Source of the DNA: an uncultured Dysosmobacter sp.
GTDB taxonomy: Bacteria > Bacillota > Clostridia > Oscillospirales > Oscillospiraceae
Direction: 5' to 3'
NCBI RefSeq assembly: GCF_947631165.1
Contig: NZ_CANRKH010000010.1
Location: 28,475-92,474 of the forward strand
Length of the DNA: 64,000 bases
Positions 1 through 9,803 of this stretch are shown here, one piece after another. Made by a program: the position numbers and the translations under genes. Within the stretch, counting starts at the first letter, position 1. Each line of letters opens with the position of its first letter. The notes beneath the pieces are model-generated. The model was not told where the DNA came from and did no database searches. It worked only from the letters and a program-made list of their open reading frames with translations.

Positions 1-460
1 TCTTCCCGCCGCCGGAGTAGCCGGTGAGGGAAAAGCAGCTCAGAACCGCGTCCTTCGGCAGCAGGCCCATGGCCGTCAGGGGATAGACGATGGAGATAAA
101 GCCCGTGGCGTGACAGCCGGGGTTCGCAACCCGCTTGCTCTTTTTGATAGCCTCCCTGTGGGCCGGAGACAGCTCCGGGAAGCCATAGTCCCAGGCGGGG
201 TCCGTCCGATGGGCGGTGGAGGCGTCGATGATGCGGGTGTTTGGATTCTCCACGAGGGACACCGCCTCGATGGCCGCCGCGTCGGGCAGGCACAAAAACA
301 CGACGTCCGCCGCGTCCATCAGCTTCTTTCGCTCCGCCGGGTCCTTTCGCTTGACCTCGTCGATCAGCAGCAGGTCGATGTCGCTGCGGGCGGCCAGACG
401 GTCATAAATTTGCAGGCCAGTGGTGCCGTCCTTGCCGTCGATATATACTTTGGGTCTCAT
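1..460 (-). CDS. argC: N-acetyl-gamma-glutamyl-phosphate reductase (type 2 ArgC), N-terminal part; runs off the window start
   Basis: Translation from ATG at 460: [40 protein letters not shown]...[17 protein letters not shown]...[10 protein letters not shown]; typical NPGC and TGYSGGGK motifs; next to argH and argG. Confidence 0.93.
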   Translation of the reverse strand, partial: MRPKVYIDGKDGTTGLQIYDRLAARSDIDLLLIDEVKRKDPAERKKLMDAADVVFLCLPDAAAIEAVSLVENPNTRIIDASTAHRTDPAWDYGFPELSPAHREAIKKSKRVANPGCHATGFISIVYPLTAMGLLPKDAVLSCFSLTGYSGGGK

Positions 461-507
461 AATACGCCCTCCGGTTCAGATAGGAATAAAGAGATAAGAG
501 ATCTCTC

Positions 508-1893
508 TTATCTTTTATCTCGTTGCTGTATGAACTGCTCAATGGCCCCGATCTGCCTTGTGGTCTCCGCCGCGGCGGGGCCGCCGTAGCTCGCCCGCAG
601 AGCCATGCAGTTCTCCAGGTTCAGCGCGTCGTACACGTCCGCCTCGAACAGGTCCGAGACGGCCTTCAGCTCCTCCAGGGTCAGCTCCTCCAGCGTCTTG
701 CCCTGCTGGGTGCAGGCGGCCACCAGATGGCCCACGGTGGTGTAAGCATCCCGGAAGGGCATGCCCTTCTTGGTGAGATAATCGGCGCAGTCGGTGGCGT
801 TGATGAAGCCTTTCCCCGCCGCCTTGCGCATGTTGTCCGGCAGGACGGTCATGGTGTCGATCATAGCGGCGAACACGGGGACGCACATCTCCACGGTGTC
901 GATGGCGTCGAACACCGGTTCCTTGTCCTCCTGCATATCCTTGTTATAGGCCAGAGGCAGGCCCTTCATCACCGTCAGCAGGCCCATCAGGTCGCCGTAG
1001 ACCCGGCCCGTCTTGCCGCGGACCAGTTCCGCCACATCCGGGTTCTTCTTCTGCGGCATGATGCTGCTGCCGGTGGCATAGGCGTCGTCCAGCTCCACGA
1101 ACTTGAACTCCCAGCTGCACCAGAGGATGACCTCCTCGGCAAAGCGGCTCAGGTGCATCATCAAAATGGACAGGCCGGAGAGCAGCTCCAACGCATAATC
1201 CCGGTCAGACACGCCGTCCAGGGAGTTGCCCATGGGTCCGTCAAAGCCCAGCTCCTTCGCGGTCTGCCAGCGGTCGATGGGATAGGTGGTGCCCGCCAGA
1301 GCGCCGCTGCCCAGAGGGCACTCGTTGAGCCGCCTGGCGCAGTCCTCCAGCCGGGTCACGTCCCGGCGGAACATGGCGGCATAGGCGCACAGGTGCTGGG
1401 CAAAGGAGATGGGCTGGGCCCGCTGAAGGTGGGTATAGCCCGGCATCACGGCGGTCTGGTGCTGCTTTGCCTGACGGCACAGCACCCGCTCCAGCTCCAG
1501 AAGCTGCCCCACGATGACAGGGATCTGCTCCCGGACGTACATCCGGAAGTCCAGGGCCACCTGGTCGTTGCGGCTGCGGGCGGTGTGGAGCCGCTTTCCC
1601 GCGTCGCCGACGCGGGCGGTCAGCAGACTCTCGATGTTCATGTGGATATCCTCATTTTCGGCGGAAAATTCCACCTTCCCCGCCTCAATGTCCTCCAGGA
1701 TGCCCAGCAGTCCCTCGGTGATAGCGGCCACATCCTCTTTGGGGATCACGCCGCAGTCCCCCAGCATCTTGGCGTGGGCCAGGGAGCCGGTGATATCCTC
1801 CCTGTACAGCCGTTGGTCAAAGCCGATGGAGGCGTTCAGTTCATTCACAAGGGCGTCGGTGTCCTTCCCGAACCGCCCGGACCATAGTTTCAT
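508..1893 (-). CDS. argH: Argininosuccinate lyase
   Basis: 461 aa, MKLWSGRFGKDTDALVNELNASIGFDQRLY..., GSSIMPQKKNPDVAELVRGKTGRVYG signature. Confidence 0.97.
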   Translation of the reverse strand: MKLWSGRFGKDTDALVNELNASIGFDQRLYREDITGSLAHAKMLGDCGVIPKEDVAAITEGLLGILEDIEAGKVEFSAENEDIHMNIESLLTARVGDAGKRLHTARSRNDQVALDFRMYVREQIPVIVGQLLELERVLCRQAKQHQTAVMPGYTHLQRAQPISFAQHLCAYAAMFRRDVTRLEDCARRLNECPLGSGALAGTTYPIDRWQTAKELGFDGPMGNSLDGVSDRDYALELLSGLSILMMHLSRFAEEVILWCSWEFKFVELDDAYATGSSIMPQKKNPDVAELVRGKTGRVYGDLMGLLTVMKGLPLAYNKDMQEDKEPVFDAIDTVEMCVPVFAAMIDTMTVLPDNMRKAAGKGFINATDCADYLTKKGMPFRDAYTTVGHLVAACTQQGKTLEELTLEELKAVSDLFEADVYDALNLENCMALRASYGGPAAAETTRQIGAIEQFIQQRDKR

Positions 1894-2243
1894 AAAAGGT
1901 TCCTTTCACCGCAGACGCGGGGCGAAGAGGTCGTCTCCGTCCCGCAGTCCGCGTTTTTCTTTTCAAATGGGGCTAAGGGCATGCCCCTGATCTGTTTGCC
2001 AACAGCAAACAGATCCATTCAAATCATTTTCGCCGCGGCATGGGCGGGGCAAAAATCTTCCGGCCGCCTTTGGCGGCGGCACCATTCCTCTCAGGGGGCC
2101 CGCCGCGCAGGCTCGGCGGGGAGAGGAGGAAGAAACGGAGCAGTTTTCCAAGTCCCTCTTCCACCGGGTCTTGGAAAGATAGCGCAGTTTCTTCCGACGA
2201 GGTAAGGGGTGGTCAGGAGGGGAGCCTGCCCCCCTCCCAGGTT

Positions 2244-3470
2244 TTACAGCTTGCCCTGTTCTCTCAAGGCCAGCACCGTATCGGGCAGGCCCCACAGGTT
2301 GATGAAGCCGGTGGCATTGGTCTGGTCGTAGGCGCTCTCGTTGAAGGTCACCAGCTCCTCGGAGTACAGGCTATCGGGAGAGGTGACGGAGGCGGTGATG
2401 ATGTTGCCCTTGTACAGCTTCAGCTTCACGCTGCCGGTGACATGCTCCTGGGTCTTGTCCGCAAAGGCGCTGAGGGCCTCCCGCAGGGGGGTGAACCACT
2501 TGCCGTTGTAAACCAGATCCGCGAAGTCCACCGCCAGCTTGCTCTTCATGTGGGCGGTGTCCTTGTCGATGGTGATCATCTCCAGGCACTGATGGGCCTT
2601 GTAGAGGATGGTGCCGCCCGGGGTCTCATAAACGCCCCGGTCCTTCATGCCCACCAGCCGGTTCTCTACGATGTCCAGCAGGCCGATGCCGTTCTCGCCG
2701 CCCAGCTTGTTCAGCTTGCGGATGATGTCGCTGGCCTTCATCTTCTCGCCATCAATGGCCACGGGCACGCCTTTTTCAAAGTCCAGGGTGACGTAGGTGG
2801 GCGCGTCGGGGGCGGTGATGGGGGAAACGCCCATCTCCAGGAAGCCGGGCTTCTCGTACTGGGGCTCGTTGGCGGGGTCCTCCAGATCCAGGCCCTCATG
2901 GCTCAGGTGCCACAGGTTCTTGTCCTTGGAGTAGTTGGTCTCCCGGGAGATCTTCAGAGGCACGTTGTGGGCCTCGGCGTAGTCGATCTCCTCGTCCCGG
3001 CCCTTGATGGACCACTCCCGCCAGGGGGCGATGATGGTCATGTCGGGGGCAAAGCGCTTGATGGTCAGCTCGAACCGGACCTGGTCGTTGCCCTTGCCGG
3101 TGCAGCCATGGCAGATGGCGTCGGCGCCCTCGGCCTTGGCGATCTCCACCAGCTTCTTGGCGATGATGGGCCGTGCAAAGGCGGTGCCCAGCAGATACTG
3201 CTCATAGCTGGCGCCCATCTTCATGGAGGGGATGATGACGTCATCCACCATCTCGTCGGTCAGGTCCGCGATATACAGCTTGGAAGCGCCGGTCTTGATG
3301 GCCTTTTCCTCCAGGCCGTCCAGCTCGTCGTTCTGGCCCACATCGCCTGCCACGGCAATGATCTCGGGGTCGTTGTAGTTCTCCTTCAGCCAGGGGATGA
3401 TGATGGATGTATCCAGGCCGCCGGAATAGGCCAGCACGATCTTCTTGATGTCTTTCTTATCCTTTTTCAT
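2244..3470 (-). CDS. argG: Argininosuccinate synthase
   Basis: 408 aa, [24 protein letters not shown] signature. Confidence 0.97.
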   Translation of the reverse strand: MKKDKKDIKKIVLAYSGGLDTSIIIPWLKENYNDPEIIAVAGDVGQNDELDGLEEKAIKTGASKLYIADLTDEMVDDVIIPSMKMGASYEQYLLGTAFARPIIAKKLVEIAKAEGADAICHGCTGKGNDQVRFELTIKRFAPDMTIIAPWREWSIKGRDEEIDYAEAHNVPLKISRETNYSKDKNLWHLSHEGLDLEDPANEPQYEKPGFLEMGVSPITAPDAPTYVTLDFEKGVPVAIDGEKMKASDIIRKLNKLGGENGIGLLDIVENRLVGMKDRGVYETPGGTILYKAHQCLEMITIDKDTAHMKSKLAVDFADLVYNGKWFTPLREALSAFADKTQEHVTGSVKLKLYKGNIITASVTSPDSLYSEELVTFNESAYDQTNATGFINLWGLPDTVLALREQGKL

Positions 3471-3507
3471 GATGGGGTCCTCCCTAAGTGTTGTTTGATG
3501 ATGGTTG

Positions 3508-3545
3508 CATTATACGCCTACATTGAATATTTATTCAACTGTCAA
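3508..3545 (-). promoter_or_regulatory. argG promoter with ArgR-type ARG box (box at 3522-3539)
   Basis: ATTGAATATTTATTCAAC matches WNTGAATWWWWATTCANW at 17/18; minus-strand -10 TATAAT (3509-3514) and -35-like TTGAAT (3533-3538) with 18-bp spacer inside the box. Confidence 0.75.
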
Positions 3546-3774
3546 CTTGCATAATCTTTTCCATGTCCTTTGGTATTTTTTGCATATATCCACAAATCCA
3601 TTGCTGTCAGTCGTTTTAGCTGTTCCAGTCCCGGCGGCCCTCCCCGATGGGCGGCCTGTCCCCCGGCGGCAGGCCGCCCTGCATAAAATTCCGCATATAT
3701 TCACATTCACTGTATCGTGTGCATAGTCCGTCCCAGCGTGGGAAAGGACCAGCCCTCCGGCCGCCCTCTCCCAT

Positions 3775-5133
3775 TTACACCATCTTCTCCGGCCGCACCG
3801 TCTCGTCAAATTCCTCCGCCGTCAGCAGGCCCAGGGCCAGCACCGCTTCTTTCAGCGTGGTGCCGTCGTGAAGGGCCTTTTTGGCGCATTTGGCCGCCGC
3901 CTCATAGCCGATCCTGGGCGTCAGGCAGGTCACCAGCATCAGGGAGTTGTGCAGGTTGCGCTCCATCCGCTCAACATCAGGGGTTATGCCCTCCACGCAG
4001 TGGGCCCGGAAGGAATCCATAACATCCGCCAGCAGCCGGGCGGAGAGCTGGAAGTTATATGCCGAAACCGGCAAAAACACATTCAGCTGGAAATTGCCCT
4101 GGCTGGCGGCGAAGCCGATGGCCGCGTCGTTTCCCATCACTTGGACGGCGACCATGGTGACGGCCTCGCACTGGGTCGGGTTCACCTTGCCGGGCATGAT
4201 GCTGCTGCCCGGTTCATTCTCCGGGATGCGCAGTTCGCCCATGCCGCAGCGGGGGCCGCTGGCCTCAAAGCGGATATCGTTGGCGATCTTCATCAGGTTG
4301 GCCGCCAGGGCCTTCAGCGCCCCGTGGGCAAACACCAGGGCGTCCTTGCTGGTAAGGGCGTGGAACTTGTTTTCGTCCGGGGTAAAGTCCAGTCCCGTCA
4401 TCTCCCGGAGCTGGGCGCAGACCATCTCATCGTATCCCTTGGGGGCGTTGAGGCCGGTGCCCACGGCGGTACCGCCGATGGCCAGCTTGGTCAGTTCCGT
4501 CAGGGCCAGACGCAGCATCCGGCAGGGGGCCTCCACCAGCTCCCGCCAGCCGGAGACCTCCTGAGCGAACCGCAGGGGCGTGGCGTCCTGCAAATGGGTC
4601 CGGCCGATGCGGATCAGATCCGGGTATGCCGCCGCCAGCTTTTCAAAAGCCGCCGCCAGCCGCTCCGCCGCAGGGATCACGTCGTTTGCCACGCTCAGCG
4701 CCGCCGCGATGTGCAGGGCGGAGGGAAAGGTGTCGTTAGAGGACTGGGAGGCGTTCACATGGTCGTTGGGATGCAGGGCCACGCCTTTTTCCGCCGCCAG
4801 ATGGGCGATGACCTCGTTGACATTCATGTTGGTCTGGGTTCCGCTGCCGGTCTGCCACACCACCAGGGGAAACTCGCCGTCCCATTTCCCCTCCCGGATC
4901 TCCCGGCAGGCGGCGGCGATGGCCTGGGCCTGCTCCTCCGTCAGCTTGCCTGCCTGTCGGTTGGCCAGAGCGCAGGCTTCCTTCAAATAGGCGAAGGCGG
5001 TGATGATCTCCCTGGGCTGGCGCTGGCCGCCGATCTTGAAGTTCTCAAAGCTCCGCTGGGTCTGGGCGCCCCAGTGGTGGTCCGCCGGAACGGATATCTC
5101 CCCCATGGTGTCATGCTCGATGCGGGTGTTCAT
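3775..5133 (-). CDS. fumC: Fumarate hydratase, class II
   Basis: [32 protein letters not shown]..., [16 protein letters not shown] signature; start trimmed to the ATG at 5133. Confidence 0.93.
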   Translation of the reverse strand: MNTRIEHDTMGEISVPADHHWGAQTQRSFENFKIGGQRQPREIITAFAYLKEACALANRQAGKLTEEQAQAIAAACREIREGKWDGEFPLVVWQTGSGTQTNMNVNEVIAHLAAEKGVALHPNDHVNASQSSNDTFPSALHIAAALSVANDVIPAAERLAAAFEKLAAAYPDLIRIGRTHLQDATPLRFAQEVSGWRELVEAPCRMLRLALTELTKLAIGGTAVGTGLNAPKGYDEMVCAQLREMTGLDFTPDENKFHALTSKDALVFAHGALKALAANLMKIANDIRFEASGPRCGMGELRIPENEPGSSIMPGKVNPTQCEAVTMVAVQVMGNDAAIGFAASQGNFQLNVFLPVSAYNFQLSARLLADVMDSFRAHCVEGITPDVERMERNLHNSLMLVTCLTPRIGYEAAAKCAKKALHDGTTLKEAVLALGLLTAEEFDETVRPEKMV

Positions 5134-5379
5134 ATGGATCGATCCCCCATTTGTACAAAATTTCATTTTATTATATCCGGAAAGACGCCGGGACGCAAGG
5201 GGGATGACTCCTCAGAGCTGATACAAATCACTCATCAAACAATTTCATTGTTTGATTGGGGCCGCTTAAGCGGTACCGGCGGCGAAGCCGCCAGTGATGA
5301 AAGTCCATACTTTTCCTGCGCGGCGCAGACGCGGCGGCGGGATGCGCCGCAATAAAAAACTTTTTAAAGTTTTTTATTC

Positions 5380-5868
5380 TCAAACAGTATGGTAGGGGGA
5401 AAATCGAAACCGTCCCAATCCCCGCATCTCCAAAAGGCCGGGGACCTCCGTCCCCTTCTGGGCATACCGGACCCGGAATAGCTTTGCCGCCGGGTCATAT
5501 TCCGCCGTGGTGGAGGTAATGCCCCGATTGTCGTGGTTTGGGAGGTTCGAAAGGTCCAAAACGCCTTTCCAGATGGTATCCCCCCGCCGCTGATAGACGA
5601 ACACATTCCGGCGTCCGTCGCCGCCGTACTGGACATTGGCCGCCAGCTCTTCCCTGCCGTCGCCGTTCAGGTCCACAGAGAAATCCTGGGGGCCGTCAAA
5701 GCCGAAGCTCTCCGCGATGGGGAAGGTCTCCTCCTCCGTCACGGCGTAGTAGACCCGCCGCTGCCAAATGGCACCCTGGGTCTGCATGTATCCGTCATAG
5801 CCCAAAATATCAACAAAGGCCGTGCTGTTTTCCGGCAGGTCTGCCGGTGCGGATGGCTGCTTGCTCAT
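5380..5868 (-). CDS. 162-aa protein homologous to the C-terminal domain of the adjacent M56 protein
   Basis: MSKQPSAPADLPENSTAFVDILGYDGYMQ...SVDLNGDGREELAANV...; GGAGG RBS; aligns with residues ~950-1087 of the neighbouring ORF. Confidence 0.75.
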   Translation of the reverse strand: MSKQPSAPADLPENSTAFVDILGYDGYMQTQGAIWQRRVYYAVTEEETFPIAESFGFDGPQDFSVDLNGDGREELAANVQYGGDGRRNVFVYQRRGDTIWKGVLDLSNLPNHDNRGITSTTAEYDPAAKLFRVRYAQKGTEVPGLLEMRGLGRFRFSPYHTV

Positions 5869-5941
5869 ATGCGCTCCTCCTTCCGGGAGGAAGCCCCTCC
5901 CTCCATCTATCCTATGCGCCGCCAGGGAAAAAGGGGCGGTG

Positions 5942-5982
5942 AAAAGCCCCGGCAAGCGCAAGACGCGTCTGCCGGGGCTTTT
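5942..5982 (-). terminator. Rho-independent terminator after the blaR1-like gene
   Basis: AAAAGCCCCGGCA ... TGCCGGGGCTTTT inverted repeat. Confidence 0.75.
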
Positions 5983-5987
5983 GTATG

Positions 5988-8900
5988 TCAGGAATAGGGG
6001 TAGAACTCTTCCATCTGTTCCATGCCCTGGATCTCCGCCACGGCATAGTCCTCCTGCCCTGTTTTGTGATAGTGGATGCGGAACAGGTTCTCCGCCGGGT
6101 CGTACTCCTCCCAACTGGAGCCGATGCCGGTGTATTCGTAGTCCGGCAGGCCCTCCGGCGTCACGCAGCTCTGCCAGATCCCGCCGTCCCGCCGCTGGTA
6201 GACATAGGCCCGCCGCGCGCCGTCGGCGTTGAAGGTCACATTGCACACCAGCTCCTTCTGCCCGTCGCCGTTCAGGTCCACGGAGTAATCTTCACGCCCG
6301 CCCCAGCCGAAGCTCTCGGCAATGGGGAAGGTCCCCTCCGCCGTCACGGCGTAATAGGTCCGCAGGCTCCAACGGTCCCACTGCTCCTGCCAGAGAAAGC
6401 CGTCATAGCCCAGGATGTCCGTGAACGTCTCTGCGGTCTGGACCGGCAGGCTCTCCCCGCCGATCCCCAGCGCATCCAGCAGCAGCGTCATCCCGGCGGC
6501 GCTCTGGCCGCAGGAGCGGACGTACAGCCCGCCTCCGCTCCGATGCTCCGTCCAGGTGAAAGCGGTGCTCTCGGTAAACAGATCCCCGGGCGGGTCATTC
6601 TCTCCGACATAGCTGAACTGTACCGGCCGGCCGTCCACTGTCCAGGAGATGGCCCAGACCTCCTCCGGCAGAAGGGCCGCCAGCAGGCAGGAGGCGTTGC
6701 TCAGCAGTTCCTCGCCGCTGTCGGCGATCCCGCCCAGTGTCCCGGACACCGACAGCTCCAGCACACCGTCCTCTGTCAAGTTCCAGCCGTTCAGGCCGAT
6801 CAGCCGCTCCGGGATGGCCTTCACCAGCAGCGCCGTCTCTCCCCGCAGGGCGAAGAGGGACGCGCCCAGCTCGCTGACCGGCGCTCCGCCGCCGTTCTGG
6901 GGATACAGCGCCTCCAGCAGCGTCTCCACCGCCTGGGGCGAAGCGCCGTAATCCCGGATGCTCCCCGCCAGGCCGTGGGCGTGGAGCCAGGGATCCGTAT
7001 TCCACAGGCCGTCGTTTGGGGTCAGGGCCTGCACGCCGCCGTCGATCCAGTTCCAGGTGGTGGCGGCGTAGTCGTCCAACAGGGCCAGCAGCACCATGCT
7101 GTACCGCCACATCAGGGTGCTCCGCTTTTCCGCCGCCACCGGGGAATCGTAAAACAGCAGGGACAGGTAATTCCCCGCAGCCTCCTGAAGCTCCCAGCGC
7201 CCCAATGGCTCCTCAAAGTCCTCCATGGCGGACAGCAGAGCCTCCGGGTCGCCCCGCCCGGCGTACAGGGTCCGGGCCAGGTCGGCCTCCGCCCCGCTGC
7301 CCCAGTTCAGATATGCCAGCAGCTCCCGCAGGGCCTCCGGGGAGGCGCCGTACCGGCGGATGTCCGTTTCGGACGCCCCCAGCTCCGCCAGGTCCTGGGC
7401 GGCCTCTGCCGCATCCTCCGTGACACGCCACCCCATACCGGTCTCCTGGCTCCCGGTGCGGAGCTTCACATCAAAGATCACCTTGGACACATCCTCCCGC
7501 AGGGCCAGCAGGAGCAGGGCGCAGTTCGCCGCCTGATCGAGATCCCCGGAGGCGGCCTGCTCCGCCATCAGGAAGAGGTCCCCGGTGCCGGGGGACAGGT
7601 AGCAGCGGGTCAGCTGTTCCGGTTCCAGCTCCCAGGGGCACTCCTGAAACAGGCGCGTCACCAGGGTCTCAATGTCCCCGTCCCGCAGGTCGTAAAGGGT
7701 CTGGGCCAAGCCGCCGCTCTCCCGCGCAAACGCCTCTTTCAGCTCCGCCGTCCCCAGCTCGCTGAGCCGCAGGCGCAGGACCACCGCCGTGTCGTTCCGC
7801 AGAAGCTCCTCCATCCAGGTGTCCGTCCCCGGCTGGATGCCGAAGGTATGGAGCGTGTCCTCCGTCAGCGCGGCGGCTGCCACCGCGGTGTCCTCTTCCA
7901 GGGCCACCCGCCCCTTTTCCGTGTTGTCGCACAGGCTGTTCCAGGCCATGCCGCTGTACTGCCGGCCTGACAGCCGCACTCCTATGGAGGCCCCGCCCTC
8001 ACCGCCATCGGCAGCGGCAGCGCCGAAGCTCCACTGGATGCCGTAGCCATCAAAGACCGCCAGCAGTCTGGCAGTGCCCTCCCGGGCAAGGGCCGTTCCG
8101 GACGTGTTTCCGGCGTCCTCCCCCAGGCTCCAGGCTCCCAGCGTTTTCCGCTCCGCCAGTACCCCTCGGTCGTAGATCTCCTGGTACAGCAGGCAGGAGC
8201 GGTACCGCTCCGCCACAGAGTAGGTGAAGGTCTGTTCGCCCTCCTCTCCGGTCTCCGCCAGCCGCACCCATCTGTCCGGCCTGCTCTTCCCGTTGGTGCC
8301 GCAGACCGCCGCCACCAGGACCACCAGCGCCACGGCCAGAAAGACCACCCGGGGCGTCTCCCGCTTCCAGTTCAGCACGTTCTTCACCCGCCGGGAGGCG
8401 TCGTGCTCCCCGAAGGCCAGCACCATGGGGCCCCGGCGGTCCAGGGCAAAGGACACCAGCGACAGGCTGTAGCCCTTCTTCACCTGGTCCCCCAGCCGGG
8501 CCAGCACTGCCTCGTCGCAGCGCATTTCCATGTCCCGGCAAAACAGCCGCCAGCACAGCCACGCGGCGGGATCCCACCAGTACACCGCCAAAATCAGATA
8601 GGCCAGCAGCTTGACCCAGTGGTCCCGCCGGCGGATGTGATACCGCTCATGGGCCAGCACGTAGGTCCGCTGACTGCTGTCCAGGCGGAAGGGGATGTAG
8701 ATGCGGGGCCTCACGAAGCCCATCACAAAGGGGGTCGAGATGCTGCCGCAGGCCCAGATCTCGCCGCCCTCCCACACGGCGGCGGCCATACGCCGCCGCA
8801 GGCGGATATAGCTGACCGCGCTGTAGGCCAGCAGCGCCGCCATGCCAATCAGCCACAGCACCGCCCCGGCCCGCAGGGCGATCTCCCCGGCGGACAGGGC

Positions 8901-9251
8901 CGTCCGGACCGCCTCCGCCCCGCCGCTCTCCAATTCAGGCGCCAGCACCGTCACCGCCGGGGACGGGGAGATGGGCGCCGCCTGCACGGCGGGCAGCGCG
9001 CCGTTCTGCACACTCTGGGTGGCCTCCGCCACGGACTGAAGGGGGCGGAGGTTGAAAATGCTCCAAGGCGAGCGGGAGATGACCGCCTCCGGACACACCA
9101 GCCGGAACCCCACCACGCACCACAGCCAGTAGCTGTATTTTTTCGGCGCCTGCCGCAGCAGGCACCGGGCCAGCAGCACCACCGCCATCACCGGCAGGGC
9201 CGACAGGGCCATGGACAGCAGCTTTTGGAAGATCGCCGTCAGCAGCTCCAT
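5988..9251 (-). CDS. BlaR1/M56-family membrane metallopeptidase with very long extracytoplasmic C-terminus
   Basis: 1087 aa; N-terminal membrane helices, AHERYHIRRRDHWVK zinc motif; follows a BlaI gene. Confidence 0.85.
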   Translation of the reverse strand: MELLTAIFQKLLSMALSALPVMAVVLLARCLLRQAPKKYSYWLWCVVGFRLVCPEAVISRSPWSIFNLRPLQSVAEATQSVQNGALPAVQAAPISPSPAVTVLAPELESGGAEAVRTALSAGEIALRAGAVLWLIGMAALLAYSAVSYIRLRRRMAAAVWEGGEIWACGSISTPFVMGFVRPRIYIPFRLDSSQRTYVLAHERYHIRRRDHWVKLLAYLILAVYWWDPAAWLCWRLFCRDMEMRCDEAVLARLGDQVKKGYSLSLVSFALDRRGPMVLAFGEHDASRRVKNVLNWKRETPRVVFLAVALVVLVAAVCGTNGKSRPDRWVRLAETGEEGEQTFTYSVAERYRSCLLYQEIYDRGVLAERKTLGAWSLGEDAGNTSGTALAREGTARLLAVFDGYGIQWSFGAAAADGGEGGASIGVRLSGRQYSGMAWNSLCDNTEKGRVALEEDTAVAAAALTEDTLHTFGIQPGTDTWMEELLRNDTAVVLRLRLSELGTAELKEAFARESGGLAQTLYDLRDGDIETLVTRLFQECPWELEPEQLTRCYLSPGTGDLFLMAEQAASGDLDQAANCALLLLALREDVSKVIFDVKLRTGSQETGMGWRVTEDAAEAAQDLAELGASETDIRRYGASPEALRELLAYLNWGSGAEADLARTLYAGRGDPEALLSAMEDFEEPLGRWELQEAAGNYLSLLFYDSPVAAEKRSTLMWRYSMVLLALLDDYAATTWNWIDGGVQALTPNDGLWNTDPWLHAHGLAGSIRDYGASPQAVETLLEALYPQNGGGAPVSELGASLFALRGETALLVKAIPERLIGLNGWNLTEDGVLELSVSGTLGGIADSGEELLSNASCLLAALLPEEVWAISWTVDGRPVQFSYVGENDPPGDLFTESTAFTWTEHRSGGGLYVRSCGQSAAGMTLLLDALGIGGESLPVQTAETFTDILGYDGFLWQEQWDRWSLRTYYAVTAEGTFPIAESFGWGGREDYSVDLNGDGQKELVCNVTFNADGARRAYVYQRRDGGIWQSCVTPEGLPDYEYTGIGSSWEEYDPAENLFRIHYHKTGQEDYAVAEIQGMEQMEEFYPYS

Positions 9252-9253
9252 CC

Positions 9254-9616
9254 TCAGCCCTCCTTATGTGCGTCGATGAGGCGCTTCAGATCCTCCGCTT
9301 CCTCCTCCGTCAGCTTCCGCCCGCTCATGAAGGCGGTGAGAAAGCCCGGCAGGGAGCCGCCGAAGGTGCGGTCCACAAAGTCCCCCGCCGCCTCCGCCGT
9401 CACTGTCTCCCGGGGAGCCAGCACCGTCACAGTGCTGTTTTCATTTTGCAGCAGGCCCCGCCCGCACAGCTTTTTCAGCACGGTATAGGTGGTGGACTTC
9501 TTCCAGCCCAGCCGCTCCCGGCACAGCTCCACCAAATGCCCGGAGCCAACCGGCGCCGCGTTCCACACCACCTGCATAAAACGATATTCGCTGTCACAGA
9601 GATGATACGATTCCAT
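9254..9616 (-). CDS. BlaI/MecI/CopY-family transcriptional repressor
   Basis: 120 aa; LCDSEYRFMQVVWNAAPVGSGHLVELCRERLGWKKSTTYTVLKKLCGRGLL winged helix typical of BlaI. Confidence 0.92.
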   Translation of the reverse strand: MESYHLCDSEYRFMQVVWNAAPVGSGHLVELCRERLGWKKSTTYTVLKKLCGRGLLQNENSTVTVLAPRETVTAEAAGDFVDRTFGGSLPGFLTAFMSGRKLTEEEAEDLKRLIDAHKEG

Positions 9617-9631
9617 TCCGCGTCCTCCTTT

Positions 9632-9688
9632 GGTCTATTCTTATCGACCCCACGTTTTGAGTCTACAACAATAGACCAGCTTTGTCAA
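9632..9688 (-). promoter_or_regulatory. blaI promoter with two BlaI-like operators
   Basis: TTGACA-N17-TAGACT on minus strand; GGTCTATTGTTGTAGACT (9660-9677) covers spacer/-10; GGTCGATAAGAATAGACC (9632-9649) lies downstream. Confidence 0.65.
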
Positions 9689-9803
9689 GAAAAACCGCCG
9701 GAGACAAACATCTCCGGCGGCGACATTCACTATGCACAAAAAACAGCGTTTTTTCAGGGGCGGCCCCAGCGGCCGGCGGCATGATCCCCGCTGCCGGACC
9801 GCG

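Noticed and set aside
523-1887. Long + strand ORF (454 aa) opposite argH; similar shadow ORFs at 2040-3554, 3868-5355, 5985-7970, 18255-20363, 28662-29807, 31337-33352, 34534-36231, 47524-49218, 51629-53086, 58572-60629, 61737-63317
   Set aside because: Antisense shadows of well-recognised genes in GC-rich DNA; Arg/His/Gly/Gln-rich low-complexity translations with no family resemblance.
5227-5298. tRNA gene (72-nt cloverleaf-like fold)
   Set aside because: No GTTCRANNC T-loop, no canonical D-arm or anticodon loop; arms have 3-4 nt loops.
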